Shown here in pieces: positions 1 to 5,722 of a stretch of DNA of 6,468 nucleotides (the first letter of the stretch is position 1; every line of letters begins with the position of its first letter). The notes below the pieces were generated by a model. It was not told the DNA's origin, searched no databases, and worked only from the letters and a program-made list of their open reading frames with translations. The stretch is from the NCBI GenBank assembly GCA_030149685.1, contig JASLGI010000152.1:1-6468 (forward strand), in the 5' to 3' direction. The translations under genes were made by a program, and so were the position numbers. This stretch comes from Bacillaceae bacterium (GTDB lineage Bacteria > Bacillota > Bacilli > Bacillales_A > Planococcaceae).

Positions 1-580
1 AAATTGCAATTGCAAATAAGACAATTGCTGCAGGGTGATCTTGTTTCAATTCAAGCGAAACGATCCAACCGATAATTAAAAACGCGAGTGAAAACATCGT
101 GACGATATTTTCTTTTTTCTTATAAAACGGTACTTTCGGTGCGTTACGACGTTTATGCGTATCCGCTACGACAATCCCATCAAACGCTCCTGCTTTTTCT
201 AAATCTTCGACCGTTACATCTCCTTCGATCGCTACTTTTGATGCGCCGAAGTTGACGTGTACATTTTTCACATTCGGTAATTCTTTTAAATTTTCTTCAA
301 ATTGAATCGCACAACTCGCACAATTCAAATTTTCTAACCGAAACTCTTCCGCCTTCGCTGCATTAATGATGATCGGTTCTTTCGTTGCTTCTTCGTGCTC
401 GACTCCGCAGTCACAGGCGTCTCCTTCTTCATGCTCATGTTCACTTTCTTCTGTCGAACAACAAGCATCTCCTTCTTCATGTGTATGACCGGTTTGGCAA
501 TCACATGTATCTTTCCCACAATCGCATGTATCATGGTCTGTTCCACAACCGCATGCATCATGATGTGTATGTTTTGTCAT
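1..580 (-). CDS. cadA: Cadmium/zinc/lead-exporting P1B-type ATPase CadA, N-terminal part (partial, runs off left edge)
   Basis: The frame is open from ATG at 580 to the window edge, giving 193 codons of a protein that is normally above 700 residues. It would be a membrane ATPase pumping Cd2+, Zn2+ or Pb2+ out of the cell. Residues 1-64 form a His/Cys-rich tail with 10 Cys and 9 His, containing four C-x-C units and a duplicated HEEGDAC motif (residues 34-40 and 50-56). Residues about 78-140 are one HMA domain with the ligand motif NCASC (C87, C90) and the typical ENL..LPNVKNVHVNFGASKVAI pattern. The first membrane helix begins near residue 158 (TMFSLAFLIIGWIVSL) and a second starts near 184. 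The transport domain with CPC, DKTGT and ATP-binding motifs lies outside the window, so substrate and integrity are inferred. The start has an AGGAGG site at 588-593 and overlaps the cadC stop as ATGA. Identity rests on the HMA sequence plus adjacent cadC. Confidence 0.9.
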   Translation of the reverse strand, partial: MTKHTHHDACGCGTDHDTCDCGKDTCDCQTGHTHEEGDACCSTEESEHEHEEGDACDCGVEHEEATKEPIIINAAKAEEFRLENLNCASCAIQFEENLKELPNVKNVHVNFGASKVAIEGDVTVEDLEKAGAFDGIVVADTHKRRNAPKVPFYKKKENIVTMFSLAFLIIGWIVSLELKQDHPAAIVLFAIAI

Positions 581-942
581 TGTTCTTCCTCCTCAATTGC
601 ATGCTCATACGCCGTGCGTACGAGTGCGTGAATATGTTCATCCGCCAATGAGTAATACGCCATCTTTCCGATGCGTTCGGATTTTGCAAGCGAGCGATCT
701 TTCAAATAACGTAAATGGTGAGACGCTGTTGCATCACTCACACCGATCATCGCAGCAATATCGCAAACACACATTTTATCTACTTTCGTTAAAGCTGCTG
801 CAATTTGTAATCGCGTAGAATCTGCCAGTGCTTTAAAAATCTCTACCATCATATTTAAATGAGGCAATGCCGGTATTCCTTCACGAGCGACCTGCACCGT
901 TTCCTCATGAACAATCTTCACTTCGCACGTATCATTCGACAT
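577..942 (-). CDS. cadC: Cd/Pb/Zn-sensing ArsR/SmtB-family repressor CadC
   Basis: This is a dimeric winged-helix repressor that releases DNA when it binds Cd2+, Pb2+ or Zn2+. I choose the ATG at 942 (121 residues). An upstream in-frame ATG at 960 has no ribosome binding site and sits inside an operator, while 942 has GGGAG seven bases ahead. With this start, the MCVCDIA cysteines are C58 and C60, and D101, H103, H114 and E117 fall at the numbers I recall for the alpha-5 zinc site of pI258 CadC. An N-terminal Cys (C6, in DTCEV) matches Cys7 there; the second N-terminal Cys (Cys11 in pI258) is replaced by Ile, a ligand reported as dispensable for regulation. The recognition helix is in VSDATASHHLRYLK (residues about 68-81). 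The protein ends in an EEEEQ tail whose codons contain the cadA ribosome binding site. It is the first gene of a cadC-cadA operon and likely autoregulated. Confidence 0.93.
   Translation of the reverse strand: MSNDTCEVKIVHEETVQVAREGIPALPHLNMMVEIFKALADSTRLQIAAALTKVDKMCVCDIAAMIGVSDATASHHLRYLKDRSLAKSERIGKMAYYSLADEHIHALVRTAYEHAIEEEEQ
588..593 (-). promoter_or_regulatory. cadA ribosome binding site inside the cadC coding end
   Basis: On the minus strand AGGAGG lies seven bases before the cadA ATG. It is read as the Glu codons of the CadC EEEEQ tail. With the ATGA stop/start overlap at 577-580 this suggests translational coupling of cadA to cadC. Confidence 0.85.
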
Positions 943-957
943 GTTTCCACTCCCTTT

Positions 958-979
958 CATTCAAACGTTCATTTGATTG
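958..979. promoter_or_regulatory. CadC-type operator 1, at the transcription start
   Basis: An imperfect inverted repeat: CATTCAAA, six bases, TTTGATTG (seven of eight positions pair). The TCAAA-N6-TTTGA core agrees with the CadC operator of pI258 as I remember it. It starts at the predicted +1 (about 980) and ends 15 bases before the cadC start, so bound repressor would block initiation or early elongation. It contains the rejected upstream ATG at 960. Confidence 0.72.
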
Positions 980-986
980 TATCTGT

Positions 987-1015
987 AGTATAAGTCGCTT
1001 TTTCTCCATTTGCAA
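987..1015 (-). promoter_or_regulatory. Promoter of the cadC-cadA operon
   Basis: On the minus strand a -35 box TTGCAA (1010-1015) is separated by exactly 17 bases from a -10 box TATACT (987-992, five of six matches to consensus). Predicted transcription starts near 980, giving a leader of about 38 bases before cadC. The promoter is bracketed by two inverted repeats, as expected for a metal-responsive repressor target. Confidence 0.78.
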
Positions 1016-1021
1016 TACCTT

Positions 1022-1043
1022 CATTCAAATAGACGTTTGAATG
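1022..1043. promoter_or_regulatory. CadC-type operator 2, just upstream of the -35 box
   Basis: A perfect 8-bp inverted repeat, CATTCAAA-N6-TTTGAATG, with the same arm length and spacer as operator 1. It lies six bases upstream of the -35 box. Its centre is 64 bp from that of operator 1, close to six helical turns, so two bound dimers would sit on nearly the same face of the DNA. Confidence 0.7.
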
Positions 1044-1090
1044 TATCGAAAGCCTTAGCTAAGCCGTAATCATTCCTTTTTTGACGAAGA

Positions 1091-1133
1091 AAAAAACTAC
1101 GAACCGCTTACTTTCGTAAACGTTTCGTAGTTT
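1091..1133 (-). terminator. Intrinsic terminator after the antiporter gene
   Basis: Minus-strand arms AAACTACGAA (1124-1133) and TTCGTAGTTT (1094-1103) pair over 10 bp. The 20-base loop can itself form a small TTAC/GTAA hairpin. A U run follows (A run at 1091-1096 on the plus strand, overlapping the arm). It begins four bases after the antiporter stop and separates that unit from the cad operon. Confidence 0.82.
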
Positions 1134-1136
1134 CTA

Positions 1137-2615
1137 TCAATCGAAACAAACATCTTCTTCCATTAAGTCTCGAACGCGGCTCACTTGATGTTTATCCGCT
1201 AAAATATAAAGCACATCATGCGCTTCGAGTACGGTTTGTCCCGTCGGCATGACGAGTTGGCCATCGCGAATAATCGCGGAAATGACCGTATCTTTTGGTA
1301 AATCAAGTTCTTGTACTTCCACATTTAAAATGGGGGAATTGACTGAAATTTCAACTTCTAACATTTCTGCATTCGCTTTATCCATCGAAACGAGCTCTAA
1401 TTGGTGAATACGCTCAGGTTTCGGTGGTGCTTCTAGTCCTAAGAGACGTGCCACTTGAGAAATCGTCGACCCTTGGAGTAAAGCAGATGTAATCACGATG
1501 AAGAAGACCATATTAAAGTAAAGATATGCATTGTCTACACCAGCAAGTAGTGGGAATGTTGCAAGTACGATCGGTACTGCTCCACGAAGTCCTGCCCAAG
1601 AAATAAACAATTTTTCTTTGAATGTATAATCGAAGAAAATCGTCCCGACAAATACAGCAATCGGACGTGCGACGAACATAAGAACGAATGATAAAATTAA
1701 CCCTTTTGAAATGAGGTCCCAATTCGCTAATTCGCTCGGGAATACGAGAAGACCTAAAATAACGAACATGACGAGTTGCATGAGCCATGCAAACCCTTCT
1801 TGGAAACGGAAAATCGAATGGCTATGGTTCAATTCGCGGTTTCCGATTAAAATACCCGCGATATAGACAGCGAGTAAACCACTACCGCCGACGACTGCTG
1901 TAATACTGTAGATAGCCATCGCAAAACCGATTGAGAATACAGCATACAACCCACTCGCATCGAGTTTTACTTTGTTCATCCATTTCGAAGCAATATAACC
2001 GAGACCGAGACCGAGGAGTAAACCGAGTCCCATCTGCAAGAAGAAGTTTAAAATTAAGTTGCCAAATGCAAAATCATCCATCGTGAGCCATTGTAAGAAA
2101 GCGACTGTTAAAAACATCGCCATCGGGTCGTTCGAACCTGACTCCATCTCAAGTGTCGATGACATTTTTGGCTTAATATTTTGTCCACTCATCACAGAGA
2201 AAACAGCCGCTGCGTCTGTCGAACTTACGATCGAACTGAGTAAAAACGACTCAATCCACCCGAGACCTAACACGTAATGGACCGCAACAGCAAGTACCGC
2301 TGCCGTAATGACAACACCAAGTGTCGCAAGCACTCCTGCTCCCTTTAATACCGGACGGACGTTTTTCCAATCCGTCTGTAATCCCCCTTCGAATAAAATA
2401 ACGACGAGGGCAATCATTCCGATCGTTTGAGCAAGTTGCGCGTTTTCAAAATAAATAAGTCCTGTAATATCACTTCCGAGAATCATCCCTAAAATCATAA
2501 ACAAAACGAGCGCAGGCACACCGGCCCGCGACGTCAGTTTCGTCATTAAAACCCCTGACAATAAAAAGAATCCGATCAACAGAACGACCATATCAACTGA
2601 AAAATCACCAATCAT
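1137..2615 (-). CDS. CPA1-family cation/proton antiporter (NhaP2/CvrA type) with C-terminal TrkA_C domain
   Basis: This 492-residue membrane protein probably exchanges K+ or Na+ for H+ in the cytoplasmic membrane. Residues about 9-395 are a polytopic Na+/H+-exchanger domain of roughly 12-13 hydrophobic segments. Visible transport motifs are SSTDAAAVF (T133-D134), the ESGSNDP motif with the CPA1-type N162-D163 pair, ARP (R317) and WAGLRGAVP (R344). Residues about 415-488 (LEVEISVNSPI to RVRDLM) fit a TrkA_C/RCK_C regulatory domain; there is no TrkA_N nucleotide-binding domain. The first in-frame ATG (2615) follows an in-frame stop at 2637-2639 and has no Shine-Dalgarno sequence; Met9 (2591) is an alternative with only a weak GGTGAT. 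The start is overlapped by a short ORF with a strong ribosome site, suggesting translation by coupling. No terminator separates it from murB. Ion specificity cannot be read from sequence. Confidence 0.9.
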   Translation of the reverse strand: MIGDFSVDMVVLLIGFFLLSGVLMTKLTSRAGVPALVLFMILGMILGSDITGLIYFENAQLAQTIGMIALVVILFEGGLQTDWKNVRPVLKGAGVLATLGVVITAAVLAVAVHYVLGLGWIESFLLSSIVSSTDAAAVFSVMSGQNIKPKMSSTLEMESGSNDPMAMFLTVAFLQWLTMDDFAFGNLILNFFLQMGLGLLLGLGLGYIASKWMNKVKLDASGLYAVFSIGFAMAIYSITAVVGGSGLLAVYIAGILIGNRELNHSHSIFRFQEGFAWLMQLVMFVILGLLVFPSELANWDLISKGLILSFVLMFVARPIAVFVGTIFFDYTFKEKLFISWAGLRGAVPIVLATFPLLAGVDNAYLYFNMVFFIVITSALLQGSTISQVARLLGLEAPPKPERIHQLELVSMDKANAEMLEVEISVNSPILNVEVQELDLPKDTVISAIIRDGQLVMPTGQTVLEAHDVLYILADKHQVSRVRDLMEEDVCFD

Positions 2616-2676
2616 CGTTGACGCGATTAAATTCGTTCAATCGTTTGTTCGTTTGATAAATGTTGAACAAATCCAT
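2605..2676 (-). CDS. Putative 23-residue leader or coupling peptide ahead of the antiporter
   Basis: A short ORF begins at ATG 2676, 17 bases after the murB stop, and ends with TGA at 2605. Its ribosome binding site is among the strongest in the window (AAAAAGGAGGGAGTG directly before ATG). The peptide starts MDLFNIYQ, ends NDDW, is rich in Asn and charged residues, and has no membrane segment or signal. It overlaps the first 11 bases of the antiporter gene in another frame, so its stop codon lies just past the antiporter start. That start has no ribosome site of its own, so the ORF may deliver ribosomes to it. I recognise no family. The alternative is that a one-base difference has separated a genuine N-terminal extension from the antiporter. 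The ribosome site and overlap are seen; function is inferred. Confidence 0.5.
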   Translation of the reverse strand: MDLFNIYQTNKRLNEFNRVNDDW

Positions 2677-2693
2677 CACTCCCTCCTTTTTCA

Positions 2694-3620
2694 TTACGTA
2701 TTTGATTCTTTCTCTTCTCCGACGATACGAACTTCAAGCTCCAGCTCAACGTCGAATTTTTCTTTCACTTCACGACGTACCATACGAATCGTTTCGATAT
2801 AATCAGTCGCTGTTGCATCATTTTTATTAATGATAAACCCAGCATGTTTCGTCGATACTTCTGCACCGCCGCAACCTTTTCCTTGTAAACCACTATCTTG
2901 AATTAATTTCCCCGCAAAATATCCAGGTGGACGTTTAAAGACACTTCCTGCTGAAGGATATTCAAGCGGTTGACGAGATTCGCGTTGATGCGTTAAGTCA
3001 TCTACTTTCGCTTGAATCTCTTCGCGGTCCCCTTTTTCTAAAACGAATGTCGCTGAAATGACATAGTACCCTTCTGTCGAAATGATACTCGTACGATAAC
3101 CGAGTGCGAGCTCATCTTTTTGTAATGTGAAACGACGTCCTTCTTTCGTTAACACATCGACCGACTCGACGACATCCTTCATTTCACCTCCATAAGCTCC
3201 TGCGTTCATCATCATTCCACCGCCGACAGAACCGGGAATACCACAAGCAAACTCAAAGCCTGTTAAACTCTCTTCTGTTGCTCGACGAGAAAGATCGATC
3301 AAATGAGCTCCCGCTTGTGCATACATCTCTGTACCGTCGACACGAATCTCATCTAAGGCACTTAAATGTAAAACGATTCCACGAACACCGCCATCACGAA
3401 CGATCATATTGGACCCATTCCCTAATAAAAGTAAAGGAATGTCGTTTTCGTGCGCGTAACGCACTGTCTTTTCCATCTCTTCTTCCGTCGCTGGAATGAC
3501 GAGAAAATCAGCAGCTCCTCCGAGTGCTGTTTTCGTATATTTTGATAATGGTTCATCTTGAAACACTTGACCTCGTTCAACTAACGTATTTAATGCGCCA
3601 AAAATCTCCTTTTTATCCAT
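2694..3620 (-). CDS. murB: UDP-N-acetylenolpyruvoylglucosamine reductase MurB
   Basis: MurB is the cytoplasmic flavoenzyme that reduces UDP-GlcNAc-enolpyruvate to UDP-MurNAc with NADPH, the second committed step of peptidoglycan synthesis. The 308-residue length fits the shorter Gram-positive type. The FAD domain shows YTKTALGGAADF (residues 28-39), LGNGSNMIVRDGG (66-78) and the GIPGSVGGGMMMNAGAYGG stretch (127-145). Active-site residues appear as R176 in LGYRTS, S226 in PSAGSVFKRP (the proton donor) and E296 in the C-terminal ELEVRIVGE. The substrate domain also carries FAGKLIQDSGLQG (235-247). The start at 3620 has an AAAGGA site eight bases upstream. Its promoter and an about 85-base leader lie in 3621-3741. 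Downstream, a small ORF and a cation antiporter follow without a terminator, so the three are likely cotranscribed. All expected motifs are present and the gene looks intact. Confidence 0.97.
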   Translation of the reverse strand: MDKKEIFGALNTLVERGQVFQDEPLSKYTKTALGGAADFLVIPATEEEMEKTVRYAHENDIPLLLLGNGSNMIVRDGGVRGIVLHLSALDEIRVDGTEMYAQAGAHLIDLSRRATEESLTGFEFACGIPGSVGGGMMMNAGAYGGEMKDVVESVDVLTKEGRRFTLQKDELALGYRTSIISTEGYYVISATFVLEKGDREEIQAKVDDLTHQRESRQPLEYPSAGSVFKRPPGYFAGKLIQDSGLQGKGCGGAEVSTKHAGFIINKNDATATDYIETIRMVRREVKEKFDVELELEVRIVGEEKESNT

Positions 3621-3666
3621 CGATACAATCCTTTCAATTCGTTCTCTCTTTTAGTTTACATAATAA

Positions 3667-3686
3667 TAGACGTTCGAAAACATCTA
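3667..3686 (-). other. Small hairpin with UUCG loop in the murB leader
   Basis: On the minus strand, TAGATGTT-TTCG-AACGTCTA forms an eight-pair stem with one G-U wobble and a TTCG loop. It lies about 20 bases into the predicted murB transcript and about 46 bases before the start codon. There is no U run after it, so it is not a terminator. It could protect the 5' end; no function can be assigned. Confidence 0.4.
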
Positions 3687-3712
3687 CCGTTTCTTTTAAC
3701 CTCAACATTATA

Positions 3713-3741
3713 ATTATGCTTGCTTTTTCAACTTTTGACAA
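3713..3741 (-). promoter_or_regulatory. Promoter of the murB unit
   Basis: On the minus strand TTGTCA (3736-3741, five of six matches) is followed after 17 bases by CATAAT (3713-3718, five of six); a consensus TATAAT directly follows at 3707-3712 but with an overlong spacer. The predicted start near 3706 gives an about 85-base leader. It lies downstream of the frnE terminator, so murB has its own transcription unit. Confidence 0.7.
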
Positions 3742-3791
3742 GCGCTATCCATTGAAAGACGACGAAGGATTTCACTTTTCTAAAAAAGAAC

Positions 3792-3833
3792 AAAAAAAGT
3801 TGCCTATTCAGCCATAATTGACGAATAGACAAC
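3792..3833 (-). terminator. Intrinsic terminator after the FrnE-type gene
   Basis: Minus-strand arms GTTGTCTATTC (3823-3833) and GAATAGGCAAC (3799-3809) pair over 11 positions with one G-U wobble, with a 13-base loop, followed by a seven-U run (3792-3798). It starts 11 bases after the stop codon. The plus strand also has T residues after the stem, but no plus-strand gene needs it. Confidence 0.88.
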
Positions 3834-3844
3834 GATTTTTCTAC

Positions 3845-4582
3845 TTATAGGTCGCATCCTTCTGGTCCGCACGTTCCGCCTTTAGTACCTAAATCGAGTG
3901 ATTCTACCTGTTCTTCTGGTGTAATCCCTTCTTTTTCAGCTACTTGAGCGATCGCTTGAGCGAATACTTCCGGTGGAAGTGCACCTGGTACCGCATATTT
4001 GCGGTTGAATAAGAAGTAAGGTGCTCCTTGAATACCGATTTGGCGTGTCATCATAATATCTTGAACGACTGCATCGCCGTAATCGTCGCCTTCTAACACT
4101 TTGCGCACTTCTTCTCCGTCAAGACCGACTTCTTCTGCGTAACGAACGAGTACGTCTGTCTGTCCGATACTTTCAGCGTCTGTGAAATAACCGCGTAACG
4201 TACGGTCGATCATTTCATCACCTTTACCACGCTCTTCTGCGTATTTTGCTAAACGGTGTGCTTTATTCGTATTTGTCGGTGTCATCTCATCAATGTTGTA
4301 CACTAAACCGACTTCTGCCGCTTGTTCTTTAACACCTTCCATCATATTGCGCATATCTTCGACTGTTTTCCCTTGGCTTTCATACTTTTTCGCAAGAGCG
4401 ACTTCAATCGGAGTATCCGATACTTCCGGTGTCGTTGGATCAAGTTCAAATGAACGGAATGTCACGTCGACTTGTCCAGCAAAGTCTGACATTTCAATTC
4501 CTTTTTCTAAATACGTTTTTCCGAGGTAGCAAAATGGGCATGTGAAATCTGACCATACCTCTACTGAAATTCTGTTTGTCAT
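3845..4582 (-). CDS. DsbA-family thiol oxidoreductase, FrnE type
   Basis: A 245-residue thioredoxin-fold protein of the DsbA/2-hydroxychromene-2-carboxylate isomerase-like group. It opens with VEVWSDFTCPFCYLGK, placing the redox motif C15-P-F-C18 right after the first beta strand, with no signal peptide, so it should act in the cytoplasm. The fold's cis-proline is in IQGAPYFLF (P188). NTNKAHRLAKYA (104-115) is typical of the FrnE branch. The tail carries a second cysteine pair, C238-x4-C243, close to the C terminus; a comparable C-terminal CX4C pair was described in Deinococcus radiodurans FrnE, where it is linked to thiol exchange with the CXXC site. The start at 4582 has AAAGGGG nine bases upstream. 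The gene stands alone between a promoter and a terminator. Its in vivo substrate is not known, though oxidative-stress protection is a reasonable inference. Confidence 0.9.
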   Translation of the reverse strand: MTNRISVEVWSDFTCPFCYLGKTYLEKGIEMSDFAGQVDVTFRSFELDPTTPEVSDTPIEVALAKKYESQGKTVEDMRNMMEGVKEQAAEVGLVYNIDEMTPTNTNKAHRLAKYAEERGKGDEMIDRTLRGYFTDAESIGQTDVLVRYAEEVGLDGEEVRKVLEGDDYGDAVVQDIMMTRQIGIQGAPYFLFNRKYAVPGALPPEVFAQAIAQVAEKEGITPEEQVESLDLGTKGGTCGPEGCDL

Positions 4583-4611
4583 CGATAATATCCCCTTTCA
4601 TATTCTGTACT

Positions 4612-4640
4612 ATTGTAAAGTCCCGCTAAAAAAGAAACAA
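4612..4640 (-). promoter_or_regulatory. Probable promoter of the FrnE-type gene
   Basis: On the minus strand TTGTTT (4635-4640, weak) and TACAAT (4612-4617, five of six matches) are 17 bases apart. The predicted start near 4605 leaves a leader of about 22 bases that holds just the AAAGGGG ribosome site. Confidence 0.5.
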
Positions 4641-4671
4641 TGAATATGCACTAGAGGGTATACGTCACATG

Positions 4672-4697
4672 AAAAAATCCCGCGAAATTTCGCGGGA
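4672..4697 (-). terminator. Intrinsic terminator after ppaC
   Basis: A perfect 20-base palindrome, TCCCGCGAAA paired with TTTCGCGGGA (4678-4697), makes a GC-rich hairpin six bases after the ppaC stop. A six-U run follows on the minus strand (4672-4677). This is the cleanest terminator in the window. Confidence 0.92.
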
Positions 4698-4702
4698 CTT
4701 TC

Positions 4703-5632
4703 TTATTTAAATGCTTCTGTTAATTGTGGAACGATTTGTTTTTTACGTGAAACGACACCTTCGAGGAATGCTGTGCCATCTTCAAGCGTTACGTCGAATG
4801 CTTTTTCGATTTTGTCTGTATGCTCACCGAGTGGTAAAACGACAGAATTGCTTTCTAAAATATCTGTAATAACGAGTGCGAAAAGATCTAATGAACGTTC
4901 TTCAATCGTTTCATTCATCGCTTGTTCAAGTTTTTCGCGTCGCGCTAAAATATCGTTTACATCAACTGCGTTTACTTGTGCAACGACAACTTTTGCTACT
5001 CCCATCGTAAACTCTTTCGCATCTAAGCTAATGAGTTCTTCTTCTGTTTTATCGCTTAAGTCCGCCCCTGCTTTAAGCATTGCTAAACCGTACTCTTCAA
5101 CGTCTACACCTGCAATACGTGCAAGTTCATGTGCTGCTTCGCGATCTTCTTCTGTAAATGTCGGTGATTTGAAAAGAAGTGAGTCTGAAATAATTGCTGA
5201 AAGCATTACTCCTGCAATATTTGCTGGAATCTCTACATCGTTTTCTTTGAACATTTTATTAATGATCGTCGCTGAACATCCGACAGGCTCTGCGCGGAAA
5301 TAAAGTGGACCTTCTGTTTCAAAGTTTGCGATACGGTGGTGGTCGATCACTTCAATAATTTGTACTTCGTCAATATCATCAACTGCTTGCTGGCGTTCGT
5401 TATGGTCGACGAGAATGACTTTATCTACTTCAGGTGCTGCTTTTTCGATGAAACGTGGCGCGTCAAAACCGAAATGTTCCAATGCGTATTTCGTTTCGTT
5501 CGACACCTCTCCTAAACGAACAGGTTCAACATTCCATCCGAGTTGTTCTTTTAAATATGCATAACTAATCGCAGACATAATAGAGTCTGTATCAGGGTTT
5601 TTATGACCGATAACTAATACTTTTTCTTTCAT
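4703..5632 (-). CDS. ppaC: Manganese-dependent (family II) inorganic pyrophosphatase
   Basis: This cytosolic enzyme hydrolyses pyrophosphate to phosphate, pulling biosynthetic reactions forward. The 309-residue length equals the usual family II size. The DHH domain (residues 1-about 190) has the metal ligands in order: GHKNPDTDS (H10, D14, D16), VDHNE (D76), IDHHR (H98, H99) and AIISDS (D150). The DHHA2 substrate domain ends with [11 protein letters not shown] (R296, K297), the pyrophosphate-binding signature. All numbers are one higher than those I recall for the Bacillus subtilis enzyme. There is no CBS or DRTGG insertion, so it is the unregulated form. The start at 5632 has a strong TAGGAGG site seven bases upstream. 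The gene is monocistronic, with terminators on both sides. No missing residue or truncation is visible. Confidence 0.97.
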   Translation of the reverse strand: MKEKVLVIGHKNPDTDSIMSAISYAYLKEQLGWNVEPVRLGEVSNETKYALEHFGFDAPRFIEKAAPEVDKVILVDHNERQQAVDDIDEVQIIEVIDHHRIANFETEGPLYFRAEPVGCSATIINKMFKENDVEIPANIAGVMLSAIISDSLLFKSPTFTEEDREAAHELARIAGVDVEEYGLAMLKAGADLSDKTEEELISLDAKEFTMGVAKVVVAQVNAVDVNDILARREKLEQAMNETIEERSLDLFALVITDILESNSVVLPLGEHTDKIEKAFDVTLEDGTAFLEGVVSRKKQIVPQLTEAFK

Positions 5633-5663
5633 AAGGAATCCTCCTAAAATTTTTTCTTTCTAC

Positions 5664-5692
5664 ATTTTATCATATTCTTCTTCAAAGAACAG
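5664..5692 (-). promoter_or_regulatory. Possible ppaC promoter region
   Basis: The AT-rich minus-strand stretch TATGATAAAAT (5664-5674) offers two overlapping -10 boxes (TATGAT or TAAAAT). No good -35 box is correctly spaced; the best is CTGTTC at 5687-5692 with a 17-base spacer. The upstream gene ends in a terminator, so a promoter must lie in 5640-5722, but the exact site is uncertain. Confidence 0.35.
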
Positions 5693-5722
5693 ACGGAACA
5701 AAACTTTCCCTCAAGAAACTTT

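Noticed and set aside
334..561. Minus-strand 75-codon ORF inside cadA in another frame
   Set aside because: It is a shifted reading of the His/Cys repeat codons, with no ribosome site.
385..651. Overlapping plus-strand ORFs (385-651, 395-631, 597-818) opposite cadA and cadC
   Set aside because: They are antisense to well-supported genes, have no ribosome sites, and have compositions (runs of His/Leu or Cys/Met) explained by the His/Cys-rich codons on the other strand.
1054..1063. 10-bp palindrome CTTAGCTAAG upstream of operator 2
   Set aside because: Several 10-bp palindromes are expected by chance in a window of this length, and it does not resemble the cad operators.
1513..1788. Minus-strand 91-codon ORF within the antiporter gene
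   Set aside because: It is an alternative frame of conserved antiporter sequence with no family resemblance.
2641..2660. Short tandem-like CGTTTGTT/CGTTTGAT repeat ahead of the antiporter
   Set aside because: Only two imperfect 8-base units, within the putative leader ORF; too short to call a repeat.
3665..3677. Match in the murB leader (AATAGACGTTCGA) to part of cad operator 2 (AATAGACGTTTGA)
   Set aside because: Only the spacer and right arm are similar; the left arm CATTCAAA is missing, so it would not form a CadC site. Part of it is already explained by the leader hairpin.
3524..3817. Plus-strand 97-codon ORF across the murB start and its upstream region
   Set aside because: It starts inside murB antisense with no ribosome site, runs through the murB promoter and into the frnE terminator; its sequence looks like translated intergenic DNA.
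4773..5303. Plus-strand 176-codon ORF opposite ppaC
   Set aside because: The Ser-rich translation is typical of antisense reading of this codon usage, and the ppaC frame has all catalytic motifs.
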